Shown here: positions 51,955 to 61,393 of the stretch, one piece after another
Layout of the letters: the number at the start of each line of letters is the position of its first letter
Position numbering within the stretch: position 1 is the stretch's first letter
DNA from: Prevotella sp.
GTDB lineage: Bacteria; Bacteroidota; Bacteroidia; Bacteroidales; Bacteroidaceae
Length of the DNA stretch: 64,000 nt
Assembly (NCBI GenBank): GCA_017458125.1
Contig: JAFTGB010000056.1
Coordinates: forward strand, 1-64,000
Direction of reading: 5' to 3'
Position numbers and translations under genes: made by a program
The notes under the pieces: generated by a model
What the model was told of the DNA's origin: nothing
Databases searched by the model: none
Seen by the model: only the letters and a program-made list of their open reading frames with translations

Positions 51955-53247
51955 ATGAAGAAAATACTCTTATTAGTGGCTTTGGCAGCCTTTGTGGCAG
52001 GCTGCGAGCAGAAGCAGGCGGAGCCGGCAGGCTTCGTGAGCGTCGAGAACGGACACTTTGTGAAGGGCGGCAAACCCTACTACTACGTGGGCACCAACTT
52101 CTGGTACGGCGCCATACTGGCGTCGGAGGGACAGGGCGGCAACCGCGAACGTCTGGTGAAGGAGCTGGACGAGATGAAGCGCATGGGCATTGACAACCTG
52201 CGCATCCTGGTGGGCAGCGACGGCGAGCGCGGCGTGAAGACCAAGGTGGAGCCTACGCTGCAGGTGAAGCCTGGCGTGTATAACGACACCATACTGGCCG
52301 GACTGGACTACCTGCTCATGGAGATGGGCAAGCGCCAGATGGTGGCCGTGCTCTACCTGAACAACTCGTGGGAGTGGAGTGGGGGCTACGGCTTCTACTT
52401 GGAGCACGCCGGGCTGGGCAAGCAGCCGCGACCTGACGAGGTGGGCTATCAGGCCTTCATGGAGGCCATGGCGCAGTATGCCACCAACGACAAGGCTCAC
52501 CAGCTGTTCTACGACTACGTGCGCTTCATTTTAGGTCGTACCAACCGCTATACGGGACTGAAATATACCGACGACCCGGCCATCATGTCGTGGCAGATTG
52601 GCAACGAGCCGCGTGCTTTCAGAAAGGAGGCGCTTCCCGCCTTCGAGAAATGGCTGGCCGAAGCCTCGGCACTCATCCGCTCGCTGGACAAGAACCACCT
52701 CATCTCTGTGGGTAGCGAGGGCTCGTGGGGCTGCGAGAACGACCTCGGCTCGTGGGCACGCATCTGCGCCGACCGCAACATCGACTACTGCAACGTGCAC
52801 CTGTGGCCCTACAACTGGGGATGGGCCAAGCCCGACTCGCTGATAGAGCACCTGCCTCGCGCCTGCGCCAACACCAAGGAGTATATAGACCGGCACCTTG
52901 CCGTCTGCGACTCGCTGAACAAGCCGCTCGTCATGGAGGAGTTCGGCTATCCGCGCGACGGTTTTAAGTTCACCCTCGATACGCCCACCAAGGGTCGTGA
53001 CGGCTATTACAAATATGTGTTCTCGTTAGTGGCCGACAATGCCGAGAGCGGCGGCCACTTCGCCGGCTGCAACTTCTGGGGATGGGGCGGCTTTGCCAAG
53101 CCGCAGCACAAGCAGTGGCAGGTGGGCGACGACTACACCAACGACCCCGCCCAGGAGGCTCAGGGCCTGAACTCCGTCTTTGCCTCTGACACCACCACGC
53201 TGGCCGTCGTGCGCGAGCAGGTGGACAGGATGAGCAAGGTGAAATAG
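51955..53247 (+). CDS. GH5 beta-mannanase-like lipoprotein (GH5_7 type)
   Basis: The 430-aa protein has a lipoprotein signal (MKKILLLVALAAFVAGCEQ, lipid Cys17). The TIM barrel starts VGTNFWYGAILASEGQGG and has the acid/base Glu218 in WQIGNEPRAF and the nucleophile Glu329 in VMEEFGYPRDG. The VSVENGHFVKGGKPYYYVGTN opening fits GH5_7 endo-beta-mannanases and mannosidases. It probably cuts beta-1,4-mannan at the cell surface or in the periplasm. It faces the susCD locus from the other side of a shared terminator and has its own promoter, so it may be regulated separately. The subfamily call is moderate. Confidence 0.85.
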   Translation: MKKILLLVALAAFVAGCEQKQAEPAGFVSVENGHFVKGGKPYYYVGTNFWYGAILASEGQGGNRERLVKELDEMKRMGIDNLRILVGSDGERGVKTKVEPTLQVKPGVYNDTILAGLDYLLMEMGKRQMVAVLYLNNSWEWSGGYGFYLEHAGLGKQPRPDEVGYQAFMEAMAQYATNDKAHQLFYDYVRFILGRTNRYTGLKYTDDPAIMSWQIGNEPRAFRKEALPAFEKWLAEASALIRSLDKNHLISVGSEGSWGCENDLGSWARICADRNIDYCNVHLWPYNWGWAKPDSLIEHLPRACANTKEYIDRHLAVCDSLNKPLVMEEFGYPRDGFKFTLDTPTKGRDGYYKYVFSLVADNAESGGHFAGCNFWGWGGFAKPQHKQWQVGDDYTNDPAQEAQGLNSVFASDTTTLAVVREQVDRMSKVK

Positions 53248-53263
53248 CCGGTGTTCATCATAA

Positions 53264-53305
53264 CAATACTGACCACCAGAAGTAGAATTCTGATGGTCAG
53301 TATTG
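53264..53305. terminator. Bidirectional hairpin between convergent glycosidase genes
   Basis: CAATACTGACCA (53264-53275) pairs perfectly with TGGTCAGTATTG (53294-53305), extended by CAGAA/TTCTG inside. There is only a weak T run on each side. It lies between the convergent GH5_7-like and GH5 genes. Confidence 0.65.
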
Positions 53306-53327
53306 TGTTCACTTGTCAAGACTTTGT

Positions 53328-54899
53328 TTAGGGCGCTTTGTTATAGACCGACTCCAAGGTGTAGTTAGCATCGGTGGAGGTGGTCGCCTTAATCATGGTC
53401 TGCACCAGCGACTCCATGTTGTTCAGATAGCTGCCGTCATTGTGGTTGAAGTAGCCATGATGCTCGTTGCCGCCGCCTGTGGAGTTGTTGTCCCAGATGC
53501 AGACCGGCATGCTGTAGGTATAGGCTGCACGGCAGACGTACTCCAAGTAGTAGTTGCGGAACAGGTTGGAGCGGTTGCTGGTATGCATGACGCAGCCGTA
53601 TTCGCCAATGTAGACGGGGATGTTCTTGACGATGAATTTCTCGTACAGCTTGCTGAATATCTCACGAACATGTTCCTCGTTGCTGCCAGACTGGAACTTG
53701 CCTGCCGCTGCGGTGTGGCCCCACTCTGACTTGCCGTCGCTGTTCTCGGGGGTCAGCGTGAAGGTGTTCGGGTCATAGAAGTGTACGCTCACCATGACCT
53801 TGTTGGCAGGGTCGTTAGGCAGGACGAAGCTCTCCTCCAGTGCGAACGAGGGACTGGAGGCGTAGGCCGGAATGCCAATCCAGCGTGTGGCGTTATTGCC
53901 GCCAGTAGCACGGATGGTGTTGACCACCAGCTGGTTCCACTCGTTCAGCGTCTTATACTGCTTGCCGCCGTCCGTGCGGTTGGCCCCCCAGCCCCACTGG
54001 CCGTCCTGTATCTCGTTGTATGACTCGAACAGCAGGAAGTCGCCTTTGTCCTTGAAGGCTTCGGCTATTTGCGTCCAGGTTTTGGCAATGCGCTCTTTGA
54101 TGGCCGTGTTGATGCTGGCATTGTTGGCAGCGCCCTTGATGTCGAGCCAGTATTCGTCGTGGTGCATGTTCAGGATGACGTTCAGCCCGGCCTGCTCAGC
54201 CCACTCCACGTTCTGTTTTACCTCGTTCATGAAGGAAGCCTCAATATCCCATGATGCGTTCTGGTAGTTGCCCCAGGTCACACCAATGCGCACCGTGCTG
54301 GCACCTGCCTTCTTCAGGTTGGCATAGAGCGTTGCCGTAGGCGTTGCCTTGTCCCAGTAGCCCCACTCAGGATGAACGCCGTCTTTGTCGGAACTGGTGT
54401 CGAAGTGGTTGCCCAGGTTCCATCCCCAGCCCAGTCTCTTGGTGAGTGCCGTGGCAGTGTTGTCGGCAGTGCCGGGGGTGGCTTTGGCCTTGGTGGTAAA
54501 GTTGAGCGTGAACTCAGGAGCCGAGGCGGAAGCGTCGGTGGTTGAGACGATGGCTCCCTTGGCTACTTTCACCTCGTAGCTCTTGCCATCTTCGAGGGCG
54601 AGGGGAATGTCTACCGACATGGTTGTGGTGGCGCTGCTCTTGGCGGTAACTGCGGTGCCGTTCAGCGTGATGCCCACACCGGTCACCTTCACCGTGGTAT
54701 TATAGTTCAAGGTGAGCACCGTGGTGGTGGCGGCATCTACTTCTGCCCCGGCACTGATAGACTGTGAGCGCAGGATGACGTTAACACCTGGGGAAGGAGT
54801 GGACCCGCTTGATGACGAGTCGTTGGCATCGTCGCCACCGCATCCGCACAGTGCAAAGGATGTGATAAGCATTAAGAGTAACTGATAGGTTTTCTTCAT
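53328..54899 (-). CDS. GH5 endoglucanase/mannanase-like lipoprotein with Ig-like domain
   Basis: The 523-aa protein has a lipoprotein signal (lipid Cys20 in FALCGC), a Ser/Gly-rich linker, an Ig-like Big_5-type domain (about 40-137) and a GH5 TIM barrel (about 150-515). The barrel has LGWGWNLGNHFDTS, acid/base Glu296 in SYNEIQDG and nucleophile Glu433 in YIGEYGC. The LGWGWNLGN start fits GH5_4 or GH5_2, which cut beta-1,4-glucan, glucomannan or xyloglucan. Next to a GH26 mannanase it suggests glucomannan as substrate. It is the last gene of the susCD operon, 27 nt after GH26. Confidence 0.85.
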   Translation of the reverse strand: MKKTYQLLLMLITSFALCGCGGDDANDSSSSGSTPSPGVNVILRSQSISAGAEVDAATTTVLTLNYNTTVKVTGVGITLNGTAVTAKSSATTTMSVDIPLALEDGKSYEVKVAKGAIVSTTDASASAPEFTLNFTTKAKATPGTADNTATALTKRLGWGWNLGNHFDTSSDKDGVHPEWGYWDKATPTATLYANLKKAGASTVRIGVTWGNYQNASWDIEASFMNEVKQNVEWAEQAGLNVILNMHHDEYWLDIKGAANNASINTAIKERIAKTWTQIAEAFKDKGDFLLFESYNEIQDGQWGWGANRTDGGKQYKTLNEWNQLVVNTIRATGGNNATRWIGIPAYASSPSFALEESFVLPNDPANKVMVSVHFYDPNTFTLTPENSDGKSEWGHTAAAGKFQSGSNEEHVREIFSKLYEKFIVKNIPVYIGEYGCVMHTSNRSNLFRNYYLEYVCRAAYTYSMPVCIWDNNSTGGGNEHHGYFNHNDGSYLNNMESLVQTMIKATTSTDANYTLESVYNKAP

Positions 54900-54926
54900 C
54901 TTTCTTGAGTTTTAGGGTTTGTACAT

Positions 54927-56366
54927 TCAATTTTCGATTTTCACTGTTTCGCGGGTGATGACCTGGCTGCAGTTCAGCGCGTCCTTCCACCATGCATCGC
55001 CCTCCATGTTGGCACCGTACCAAACCATGAAAGAACCCCAGTGGGCGCCCTTGTTCCACAGCTCGGAAACTAGCGACGACGACTTTCCGCTTGTCGCATC
55101 CTTGCCGCATTCGCCCAGTATCACCATCTTGGTGGGATAGGTGGCCTGTATCTCGCTGAACTCCTGCAGGTTCTGGTCGGCATTATAGCCATAGAGGTCG
55201 CGGGCCACGATGTCGACATACTGGTCGCCGGGGTACCAGTCGCGGTCCTGGTTGTACTGGCTGCTGTTGCCGTTATAGTTCTGCGTCGTCCACACCCAGA
55301 TGAGGTTGCGGATGCCTTTCTCTTGGAAGTAGTTGAACATGGTTACCCACAGCTTCTTGTACGTCTCGGCACCGTCGTAGCCCCACCAGAACCACGACTT
55401 GGTCCAGCTGGCCTGCTGCTTGTAGGTGGCGTTGCCGGCGGCCTCGTGGAAGGGACGCCAGGTGGCAGCGATGCCGGCTTCTTGCAGCTTCAGCATGGTG
55501 GCCACCACCTTGTCCATCTGGCCGTAGAACCACTTGTTCTCCCATGTGCCGTCAGTAAACACGTTCTTGGCGCGGAACGTCGTCTCGCTCGGGGTACAGG
55601 TGACATCGGTGGAACCTTCGCTCTTGGGCACGTTGAAGTGCCACATGAGCGACACCAGTCCGCCGGCGTTCACCCATTGCTGCACGGGATTGATGTTGGT
55701 GTAGTCAATCCAGTTGGCGGGCGAGAAGCAGATGTGGATGAAGTCGTAGCAGTTCATGGCCGGGTACTTGCCCACAGCCTTACCGATGCGCTCAGCTTCC
55801 TCGTTGTTCCAGTTGACATTGGCCATCACGCTGGAGATGATTTTCTGTCCGTACTGACTTACCATGTAGCTATACAAACGCTTGGCTGCGTCTGTGGTGG
55901 CACAGACGGGGGTAGAGGATATGTCAGGATTGACGGGTTGCGCCTTGGCACGGGTGCTGAACGTCACCGTCACCTCGGGAGCTGACACTTGGTTGTTGGT
56001 AGAGGAGACGATGGCCCCTTTGGTCACCTTGACGGTATAGGCGGTGCCGTCCTTTAATGAGAGCGGAATGTCAACAGCCATCGTTGTCGTGGCGTTGCTC
56101 TTGGCTGTCACCTTCGAGCCGTTGAGGGTGATGTCGGCATTGCTGGTCACCTTGACCGTCGTGTTGTACGTCAGCGTCAGCACCGTTGTTGAGGCGGCGT
56201 CCACCTCGCTGCCATTGCTGATGCTCTGTGTGCGCAGAATGATGTTGGAGGTTGTGCCGCCGCCACCGCCGCTGCCCCCTCCGCCATTGTCGCCGTCGTC
56301 GCCGCCACAGGAGACGAAGGCCATTCCAAGTATGGTTACTAATGCTATTAGCGGTTTTGCTTTCAT
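54927..56366 (-). CDS. GH26 beta-mannanase lipoprotein with Ig-like domain
   Basis: The 479-aa protein has a lipoprotein signal (lipid Cys20 in AFVSCGG), a Gly-rich linker, an Ig-like domain (about 40-140) similar to that of the next gene, and a GH26 domain (about 155-475). The latter has acid/base Glu308 in WRPFHEAAGN and nucleophile Glu419 in VILGECGKD, plus YDFIHICFSPANWIDY. GH26 enzymes cut beta-1,4-mannan by retention. It is likely surface-displayed by the SusCD system. A strong terminator lies just upstream of its start, so it may be expressed less than the binding proteins. Confidence 0.9.
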   Translation of the reverse strand: MKAKPLIALVTILGMAFVSCGGDDGDNGGGGSGGGGGTTSNIILRTQSISNGSEVDAASTTVLTLTYNTTVKVTSNADITLNGSKVTAKSNATTTMAVDIPLSLKDGTAYTVKVTKGAIVSSTNNQVSAPEVTVTFSTRAKAQPVNPDISSTPVCATTDAAKRLYSYMVSQYGQKIISSVMANVNWNNEEAERIGKAVGKYPAMNCYDFIHICFSPANWIDYTNINPVQQWVNAGGLVSLMWHFNVPKSEGSTDVTCTPSETTFRAKNVFTDGTWENKWFYGQMDKVVATMLKLQEAGIAATWRPFHEAAGNATYKQQASWTKSWFWWGYDGAETYKKLWVTMFNYFQEKGIRNLIWVWTTQNYNGNSSQYNQDRDWYPGDQYVDIVARDLYGYNADQNLQEFSEIQATYPTKMVILGECGKDATSGKSSSLVSELWNKGAHWGSFMVWYGANMEGDAWWKDALNCSQVITRETVKIEN

Positions 56367-56395
56367 AATGTGTATGTTTCTTGCTTATTTGAAAA

Positions 56396-56427
56396 AAGAA
56401 GGCGCAACACGAACGTTGCGCCTTCTT
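56396..56427 (-). terminator. Internal terminator between the binding-protein and GH26 genes
   Basis: AAGAAGGCGCAAC (56396-56408) pairs perfectly with GTTGCGCCTTCTT (56415-56427), a 13-bp stem. Read on the minus strand it is followed by a T run. It sits within the susCD operon, after the second binding-protein gene. Confidence 0.85.
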
Positions 56428-56442
56428 GAAAATACTTATTTT

Positions 56443-58290
56443 TTACTTGACGTACCAGCGGGTGATGGTCAGACCACCGTTACCTACGAATAGGATTGCA
56501 CCCTGCTGCAGCAGAATGTCAATGTCCTGCTGAACCAGCGTCCACTCGAAGTTGGTGGCGTCGGCGGGGAAGTCCATGATGGCACGGCCTTCTGCATTGG
56601 TGCCGTAGACGAGCTTCGGTCCCTCAAGGCCGGTCCACCAGCTGCCGCAGATTTCAACCTGTCCGCCGCCAGCGTCGCACTTGAAGTCGATACCCATCTT
56701 GATGCCGGGCTTCAGCAGCGCCTTCATCTCGTCGGTCAGCGGGATGGTCTTGTCGCCGCTCCAGTTGGTCGGTCCGAGTTCGCCCTTCCACAGCACGGTC
56801 TCAGGCGACGGGATGGTCACTTTGGTCAGGGTGTAGTTGTCACCGGTGAGAACCAGACCGCCGTTGGCAATGATGTCGTCAAGCACTTCCTTCGTGAACA
56901 CGACGCTCAGCACGCCCTCGTCGGCATCCAGGTCGTACTGCCCGGGAATAGGAGCGGGCAGAGCACCCCAATCCGTACCGTGGCGCAGGCTGATGCAGCC
57001 CCATGTGCCGGGAGTGTTCTTCTTGTAGTAGAACTTCACTGCGCTGCCAGCAGGCACGGTGGTCCAGTCGAAACCACCCCAAGCCAGATCCTGGTTGCCG
57101 CTCCAGCTTGAGCATACGAACTCGCCAACCCAGATGGCAATCTCGGCAGCCTCGCTATACATCATGATGCCACCCGTCTCAATGCTCCAGTTCTCGTGCT
57201 GTATCATCTTCACCTTACCGTCGGTCATGTCCTCGGGCACGACGAAGGTAATCTCCGTCTTGCTCTGCGTGAACTGTCCCTTCTCTAACGGACTGTCAAC
57301 ACCCGGCAGGATGAGTTGCTTGATGCGGTCGAGGTTCTGGCCCTTGATGGTGATGGTCATGCCGGCCTTCACATCCTTGGCGGGGTCAACGCTCTCGAAG
57401 CTGGCCAGGGGTACGGTGTAGTCGATGCTTGTGGTCAGACCGGCTGCCGACGTCATGGTAATCGTACCGGAGACAGCATTCTCGGGAATGGTCAGACGGA
57501 TAGACTTGCCGTCGTTAGCAACGTTGAACTTAACCTCGCCTACTACCGGAAGCTCAACCTTTGTCACGAGGTCGAGGTTCTCACCTGTGACGGTAACGGT
57601 CTCGCCAAACTCAGGATTGGGGTTGGAGATACCCGAAATCTGCGGATAGTCTACGCTCAGGTTGCCCAGCACCACATTCTCAGCATTGGCCGCACCGTTG
57701 TTGTAGGCCAGTTCGCCGGTCTTACATTCTGCGGGCACTTCCACCTGGATTTCGTTGCGGGTGTTCAGCAGGAAGTTCTCAGCAGGCACGACGACGTGGT
57801 CGTAGAACACCACTTCACCGATGTTCCATACGAACTCGCCCTTGATGGTGATGATGTCGCCCGGGTGAGCAGTCTTGGGTTCCCACGAGGTGACCTTGAT
57901 GTCCTCGACGAAGCTGATGTTGGAAGCCGAGACGATGGTGTCGTTGCTCTTGGTTACTAAGCGCAGCTTGCCGGGAACGGTCTGGTCGGGTATGGTCACC
58001 GTCATCTCCTGCGAGTTTTTCAGCACGAAGTCAGCCTTGATGTAGGAGTCAGCAGGCTTCACTTTCTGGTTGCCCTCAGGGAATATGACCGATTCCACGT
58101 TGTTCAGTTGTGTGCCAGTCACGCGCATGGTTTCGCCGCGAGTGATGGGCATGGGGCCGAAGCCCAGGATGTTGACACCGCTCTTGCCATACTGGTTAGT
58201 GCTCAGGTCGTCATCGCTACAACTTGTCAGTGCAGTCGTAACAGCCAGTGCAGCTATGGCAAATACTGATATTTTACGAAATATTTTCAT
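56443..58290 (-). CDS. Surface glycan-binding lipoprotein with IPT/TIG repeats
   Basis: The 615-aa protein has a lipoprotein signal (lipid Cys24 in TALTSCSDD). Several IPT/TIG-type Ig-like repeats follow (about 35-380: MPITRGETMRVTGTQLNNV, AHPGDIITIKGEFV, EFGETVTVTGENLD, VKAGMTITIKGQNLD), then a C-terminal half (about 385-615) with Trp-rich segments suited to sugar binding. It occupies the SusE/SusF-like position after susD and the first binding protein. It probably holds mannan at the cell surface. The ligand is inferred from the neighbouring GH26. Confidence 0.82.
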   Translation of the reverse strand: MKIFRKISVFAIAALAVTTALTSCSDDDLSTNQYGKSGVNILGFGPMPITRGETMRVTGTQLNNVESVIFPEGNQKVKPADSYIKADFVLKNSQEMTVTIPDQTVPGKLRLVTKSNDTIVSASNISFVEDIKVTSWEPKTAHPGDIITIKGEFVWNIGEVVFYDHVVVPAENFLLNTRNEIQVEVPAECKTGELAYNNGAANAENVVLGNLSVDYPQISGISNPNPEFGETVTVTGENLDLVTKVELPVVGEVKFNVANDGKSIRLTIPENAVSGTITMTSAAGLTTSIDYTVPLASFESVDPAKDVKAGMTITIKGQNLDRIKQLILPGVDSPLEKGQFTQSKTEITFVVPEDMTDGKVKMIQHENWSIETGGIMMYSEAAEIAIWVGEFVCSSWSGNQDLAWGGFDWTTVPAGSAVKFYYKKNTPGTWGCISLRHGTDWGALPAPIPGQYDLDADEGVLSVVFTKEVLDDIIANGGLVLTGDNYTLTKVTIPSPETVLWKGELGPTNWSGDKTIPLTDEMKALLKPGIKMGIDFKCDAGGGQVEICGSWWTGLEGPKLVYGTNAEGRAIMDFPADATNFEWTLVQQDIDILLQQGAILFVGNGGLTITRWYVK

Positions 58291-58311
58291 TGTCTTGTCG
58301 TTTTAATGAGT

Positions 58312-59598
58312 TTAGTATTCCACCGCACGGATGTTATCAATGCGTATGATGGGGTTGCAGGTAGTGCCGCTTGTTACACCGCTCCAGATGAAGAGGGTCA
58401 GACCCGTGAAGTTGCTGGCCTCAAGGGGTACGCTGGCAGGAGTACCATCGTTCTTGTACTTGAAGTTGCTGATGGGGATGGTGACGGTCTGCCACTTGCC
58501 GCCAGTGTCAAACGAACCGGTGGCTCTCCACGGCGTCCAGAGGGCGCGCGGATAGTCGGTGCCGTTGAAGAAGGTGTTGTTGGCCGTGGGCAGCGTTACC
58601 TGTGCGTCACCAGAGAAGATGCACTGCATCGACAGGTTGGTCCAGGGGTTGCTTGACGGGATGTTCACCTCGAACTTCAGGGCCATGTTGGCGAAGTTAG
58701 CGAAGCTGACCAAGTCAGACAAACGGATGTCGGTGCCAGAGAAGCCACCATTCCAGTCGCCGGGCCAGTACTCAAACGACAGGTTGCTGTCGGCCCAGGT
58801 GTCGTCCTTGATCTCGCAGTTGCCAAGCAGCAGGTAGCTGCCGTCCAGCGAGTTCTCGTCGCTCTGGATGACCTGGTTGTGCCAGCCGTGGTTGGTCAGA
58901 CCTGTAGACTTGTCGCCGGCATCGCCCTTGCCGAAGTCGTTGAACATCATACCGTTGGTGTCGCGATAGTTGAACTTAGCCTTGATCTTACCATAGACGG
59001 TTGCTATCTCGATAGGACCTTCGCTCAGTCCCTCAGGGACAGTAAACGTCATCTGGCTGATGTCGAAGGTTTCGATGGGCACTTGGCGGCCACTGATGGT
59101 CAGCGTCAGCGGGACGTTGGGGTCGTCTACGAAATAGTTGCCGTAGATGGTAGCCTGCTCACCGCCCTTAGCCCACTCGTTGCTCATGTTGTTGATGGTG
59201 GGACCGGGCACCAGCACCTTGAAGTCGTACGTGGTGGTGTCGTTGTTTTGGTTAATCATAAAGATTTTGTCGAACACCTCGTTAGGTATCTGCTTCGGAA
59301 CGGTGACAATCAGCGTGTTGTCGGTCATGAAGCTGGGTATCAGCTTGGCCTCCTGGTCGTTGAACAGCATTTTGACAATGCTGCGCAGGTTTTCACCCAC
59401 AATGCAGATACTGTTGTCCATGTAGGCACCGGTCAGTATGGAGTCTTTGCTCTCCAGTCCCAGCGGGCGTATATAGTGGATGGTAGGTGTACCGCCACTG
59501 ATCTCATACTTGTCAGGCTCGTCCTTACAACCAGTGAACACAGACGTGACCACTGTCAGGGCAGCGAACAAGAAAATCGTATTGAATAATCTTTTCAT
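58312..59598 (-). CDS. Surface glycan-binding lipoprotein
   Basis: The 428-aa protein has a lipoprotein signal (lipid Cys24 in SVFTGCKDE), two IPT-like Ig domains (about 35-210, including ILTGAYMDNSICIVGENL and WAKGGEQATIYGNYF) and a C-terminal beta-sandwich (about 215-428) with FEYWPGDWNGGFSGTDIRL. This resembles the glycan-binding surface proteins encoded after susD in many Bacteroidales loci. It presumably helps capture the polysaccharide. It lies 28 nt after susD and 21 nt before the next binding-protein gene. Confidence 0.82.
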   Translation of the reverse strand: MKRLFNTIFLFAALTVVTSVFTGCKDEPDKYEISGGTPTIHYIRPLGLESKDSILTGAYMDNSICIVGENLRSIVKMLFNDQEAKLIPSFMTDNTLIVTVPKQIPNEVFDKIFMINQNNDTTTYDFKVLVPGPTINNMSNEWAKGGEQATIYGNYFVDDPNVPLTLTISGRQVPIETFDISQMTFTVPEGLSEGPIEIATVYGKIKAKFNYRDTNGMMFNDFGKGDAGDKSTGLTNHGWHNQVIQSDENSLDGSYLLLGNCEIKDDTWADSNLSFEYWPGDWNGGFSGTDIRLSDLVSFANFANMALKFEVNIPSSNPWTNLSMQCIFSGDAQVTLPTANNTFFNGTDYPRALWTPWRATGSFDTGGKWQTVTIPISNFKYKNDGTPASVPLEASNFTGLTLFIWSGVTSGTTCNPIIRIDNIRAVEY

Positions 59599-59626
59599 GA
59601 TGTATGTCGTGTTTTAATTTTCAATT

Positions 59627-61369
59627 TCAATATTGATAGGTAGCGCGAATGTCCACGTGAACGGGGTCTTCCTTCAGATGCGGGTTGAAGGTGAGGTCTT
59701 CCATGGGGAAGGGCACAATGAAGCTGTTCACGGTTACGTTGGGTGTAGGCGTCTGGTCATCGTAGGCTGCAGTGACTTCTTCACCGTCTTCGTTGTTGTT
59801 GGTCAGCAGCCACTGGCCAGTTTCGTAGTAGTTCTTGTACATGGGATCGAGGTTCCAGTACGAGTTGCGGCGCTGAGCCTTCAGCTCGGAAATGGCCTTC
59901 TCGGGGTTGTAGTAAGCCAGACGGACGAAGTCGAACCAACGGTCACCCTCCAAGGCGAGTTCCAGGCGACGCTCCTTCCAGACCTTGTCAAAGGTCAGCG
60001 AGGTCTCGGGAATGGCGTTGGGGATGGCACGCTGACGAACGGCGTTGAATGCTCTGAGGGCAGTAGCATCGGTGGTCTGACCCATCAGCACCTTGGCTTC
60101 GGCCAGTATCAGATAGACGTCAGCCAGACGGAGCAGCGGTGTGCACAGCGAGCTGGCCATACGGGATGCTGAAGTACCGAGTGCGGTGACGTGGTCGGCA
60201 TTGTTGCCGTAGAGGTGCTTCACGACATTGCATCCCGTGGGAGCGCGGTGCTGCCCCCAGGCTCCTGGGTTATAGGTCTTGTCGTATTCGAAGTGCATGT
60301 AGTCAAAGCCTCCATGGTCGCGCCAGAGGTAGGGTACGACGTCGCCCACGGTCATCATCGTGGCCCTGCGGCGGGTGTCTACGTCAGGACGTGTCTCAGG
60401 AGCGTCGAGGATGTTGAAACCGAAGGCATCCTGCAGGTCTACGGACGGACCGCTCCACTCACCCCAGCAGTCACCGAACTCATCCATGCCTGTCATGCCG
60501 AGGTCGGACTGCAGGGAGTTCTGCGATGTCCACTGTGAGCTGACCACCCAGCGCCAGGCTATCATGTTCTCAGGCGACTTGTTGCCCTCCAAGGTGAAGC
60601 AGTCTTTGTAGTTCTTCTCTAACGAGCGTCCGGAGTTGTTCACCACATCGGTAGCCAGGTCGGCAGCCTTCTGCAGGTCGTCGTTGTTCAGCGAACCGCT
60701 CACGCCGGCTTTGGTCAGATAGACCTTGGCCAACAGACCCTTGGCGCAATACTTGTCTAAACGGCCTTCAGTGCACTGTTCGGGCAGCAGCTCGATGGCC
60801 TTTTCCAGTGTCATCACGATATATTCGTAGACATCGCTCTTATAGACTTTCATTTGGTCGTTATAAGTGCCGCTCTCTATCATCTCCGTGTTGTCATGGA
60901 CAATGGGTACGTCGCCGAAGGTGCGTACGAGGAAGAAGTAGGCCATGGCTTTCCACAGCAGGCACTCGCCCATGGTCTGGTTCTTGACGGCCTCAGATGC
61001 ACCGCCGCCCTCGATGTAGTGGCGTACCACGTTGGAGTGTGCGTTGACAGCCCACAGCGAGTACGACATGTTGCGGATGTGCTGGTTGTTGGATGTCAGT
61101 CCGAAGCGGAGGAATGCCGTGTAGTCGCCACCGTCTGACATATAAAGATTGCCGGCCATGATTTCAAATGCGAAGAAACCGCGCTGGAAGTCATACCAGG
61201 GGGAGTTATACAGGTAGTCAACGGCTGCAATGCATTCGGCGTCAGTCTTATAGTAACCGTCTGCCACATAGTTGTCTATGGTCGGTCGGTTCAGGAACTC
61301 TTCGCACGACGTCAGTCCCAATCCCATAACCGAAGCAGCCAGGAATATTTTGATATTTTTGATATTCAT
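59627..61369 (-). CDS. SusD/RagB-family outer-membrane nutrient-binding protein
   Basis: SusD-type lipoproteins form a lid on the SusC channel and feed it glycans. The 580-aa protein has a lipoprotein signal (lipid Cys22 in GLGLTSCEEFLNRP), the typical helical TPR-like N-terminal half (ECIAAVDYLYNSPWYDF) and the RagB C-terminal motif (KVWKERRLELALEGDRWFDFVR at about residue 480). Length is normal. It follows susC by 24 nt in the same operon. Specificity is inferred from the mannanase genes downstream. Confidence 0.94.
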   Translation of the reverse strand: MNIKNIKIFLAASVMGLGLTSCEEFLNRPTIDNYVADGYYKTDAECIAAVDYLYNSPWYDFQRGFFAFEIMAGNLYMSDGGDYTAFLRFGLTSNNQHIRNMSYSLWAVNAHSNVVRHYIEGGGASEAVKNQTMGECLLWKAMAYFFLVRTFGDVPIVHDNTEMIESGTYNDQMKVYKSDVYEYIVMTLEKAIELLPEQCTEGRLDKYCAKGLLAKVYLTKAGVSGSLNNDDLQKAADLATDVVNNSGRSLEKNYKDCFTLEGNKSPENMIAWRWVVSSQWTSQNSLQSDLGMTGMDEFGDCWGEWSGPSVDLQDAFGFNILDAPETRPDVDTRRRATMMTVGDVVPYLWRDHGGFDYMHFEYDKTYNPGAWGQHRAPTGCNVVKHLYGNNADHVTALGTSASRMASSLCTPLLRLADVYLILAEAKVLMGQTTDATALRAFNAVRQRAIPNAIPETSLTFDKVWKERRLELALEGDRWFDFVRLAYYNPEKAISELKAQRRNSYWNLDPMYKNYYETGQWLLTNNNEDGEEVTAAYDDQTPTPNVTVNSFIVPFPMEDLTFNPHLKEDPVHVDIRATYQY

Positions 61370-61393
61370 AATGTTAGTCTCCTTATTATATAA

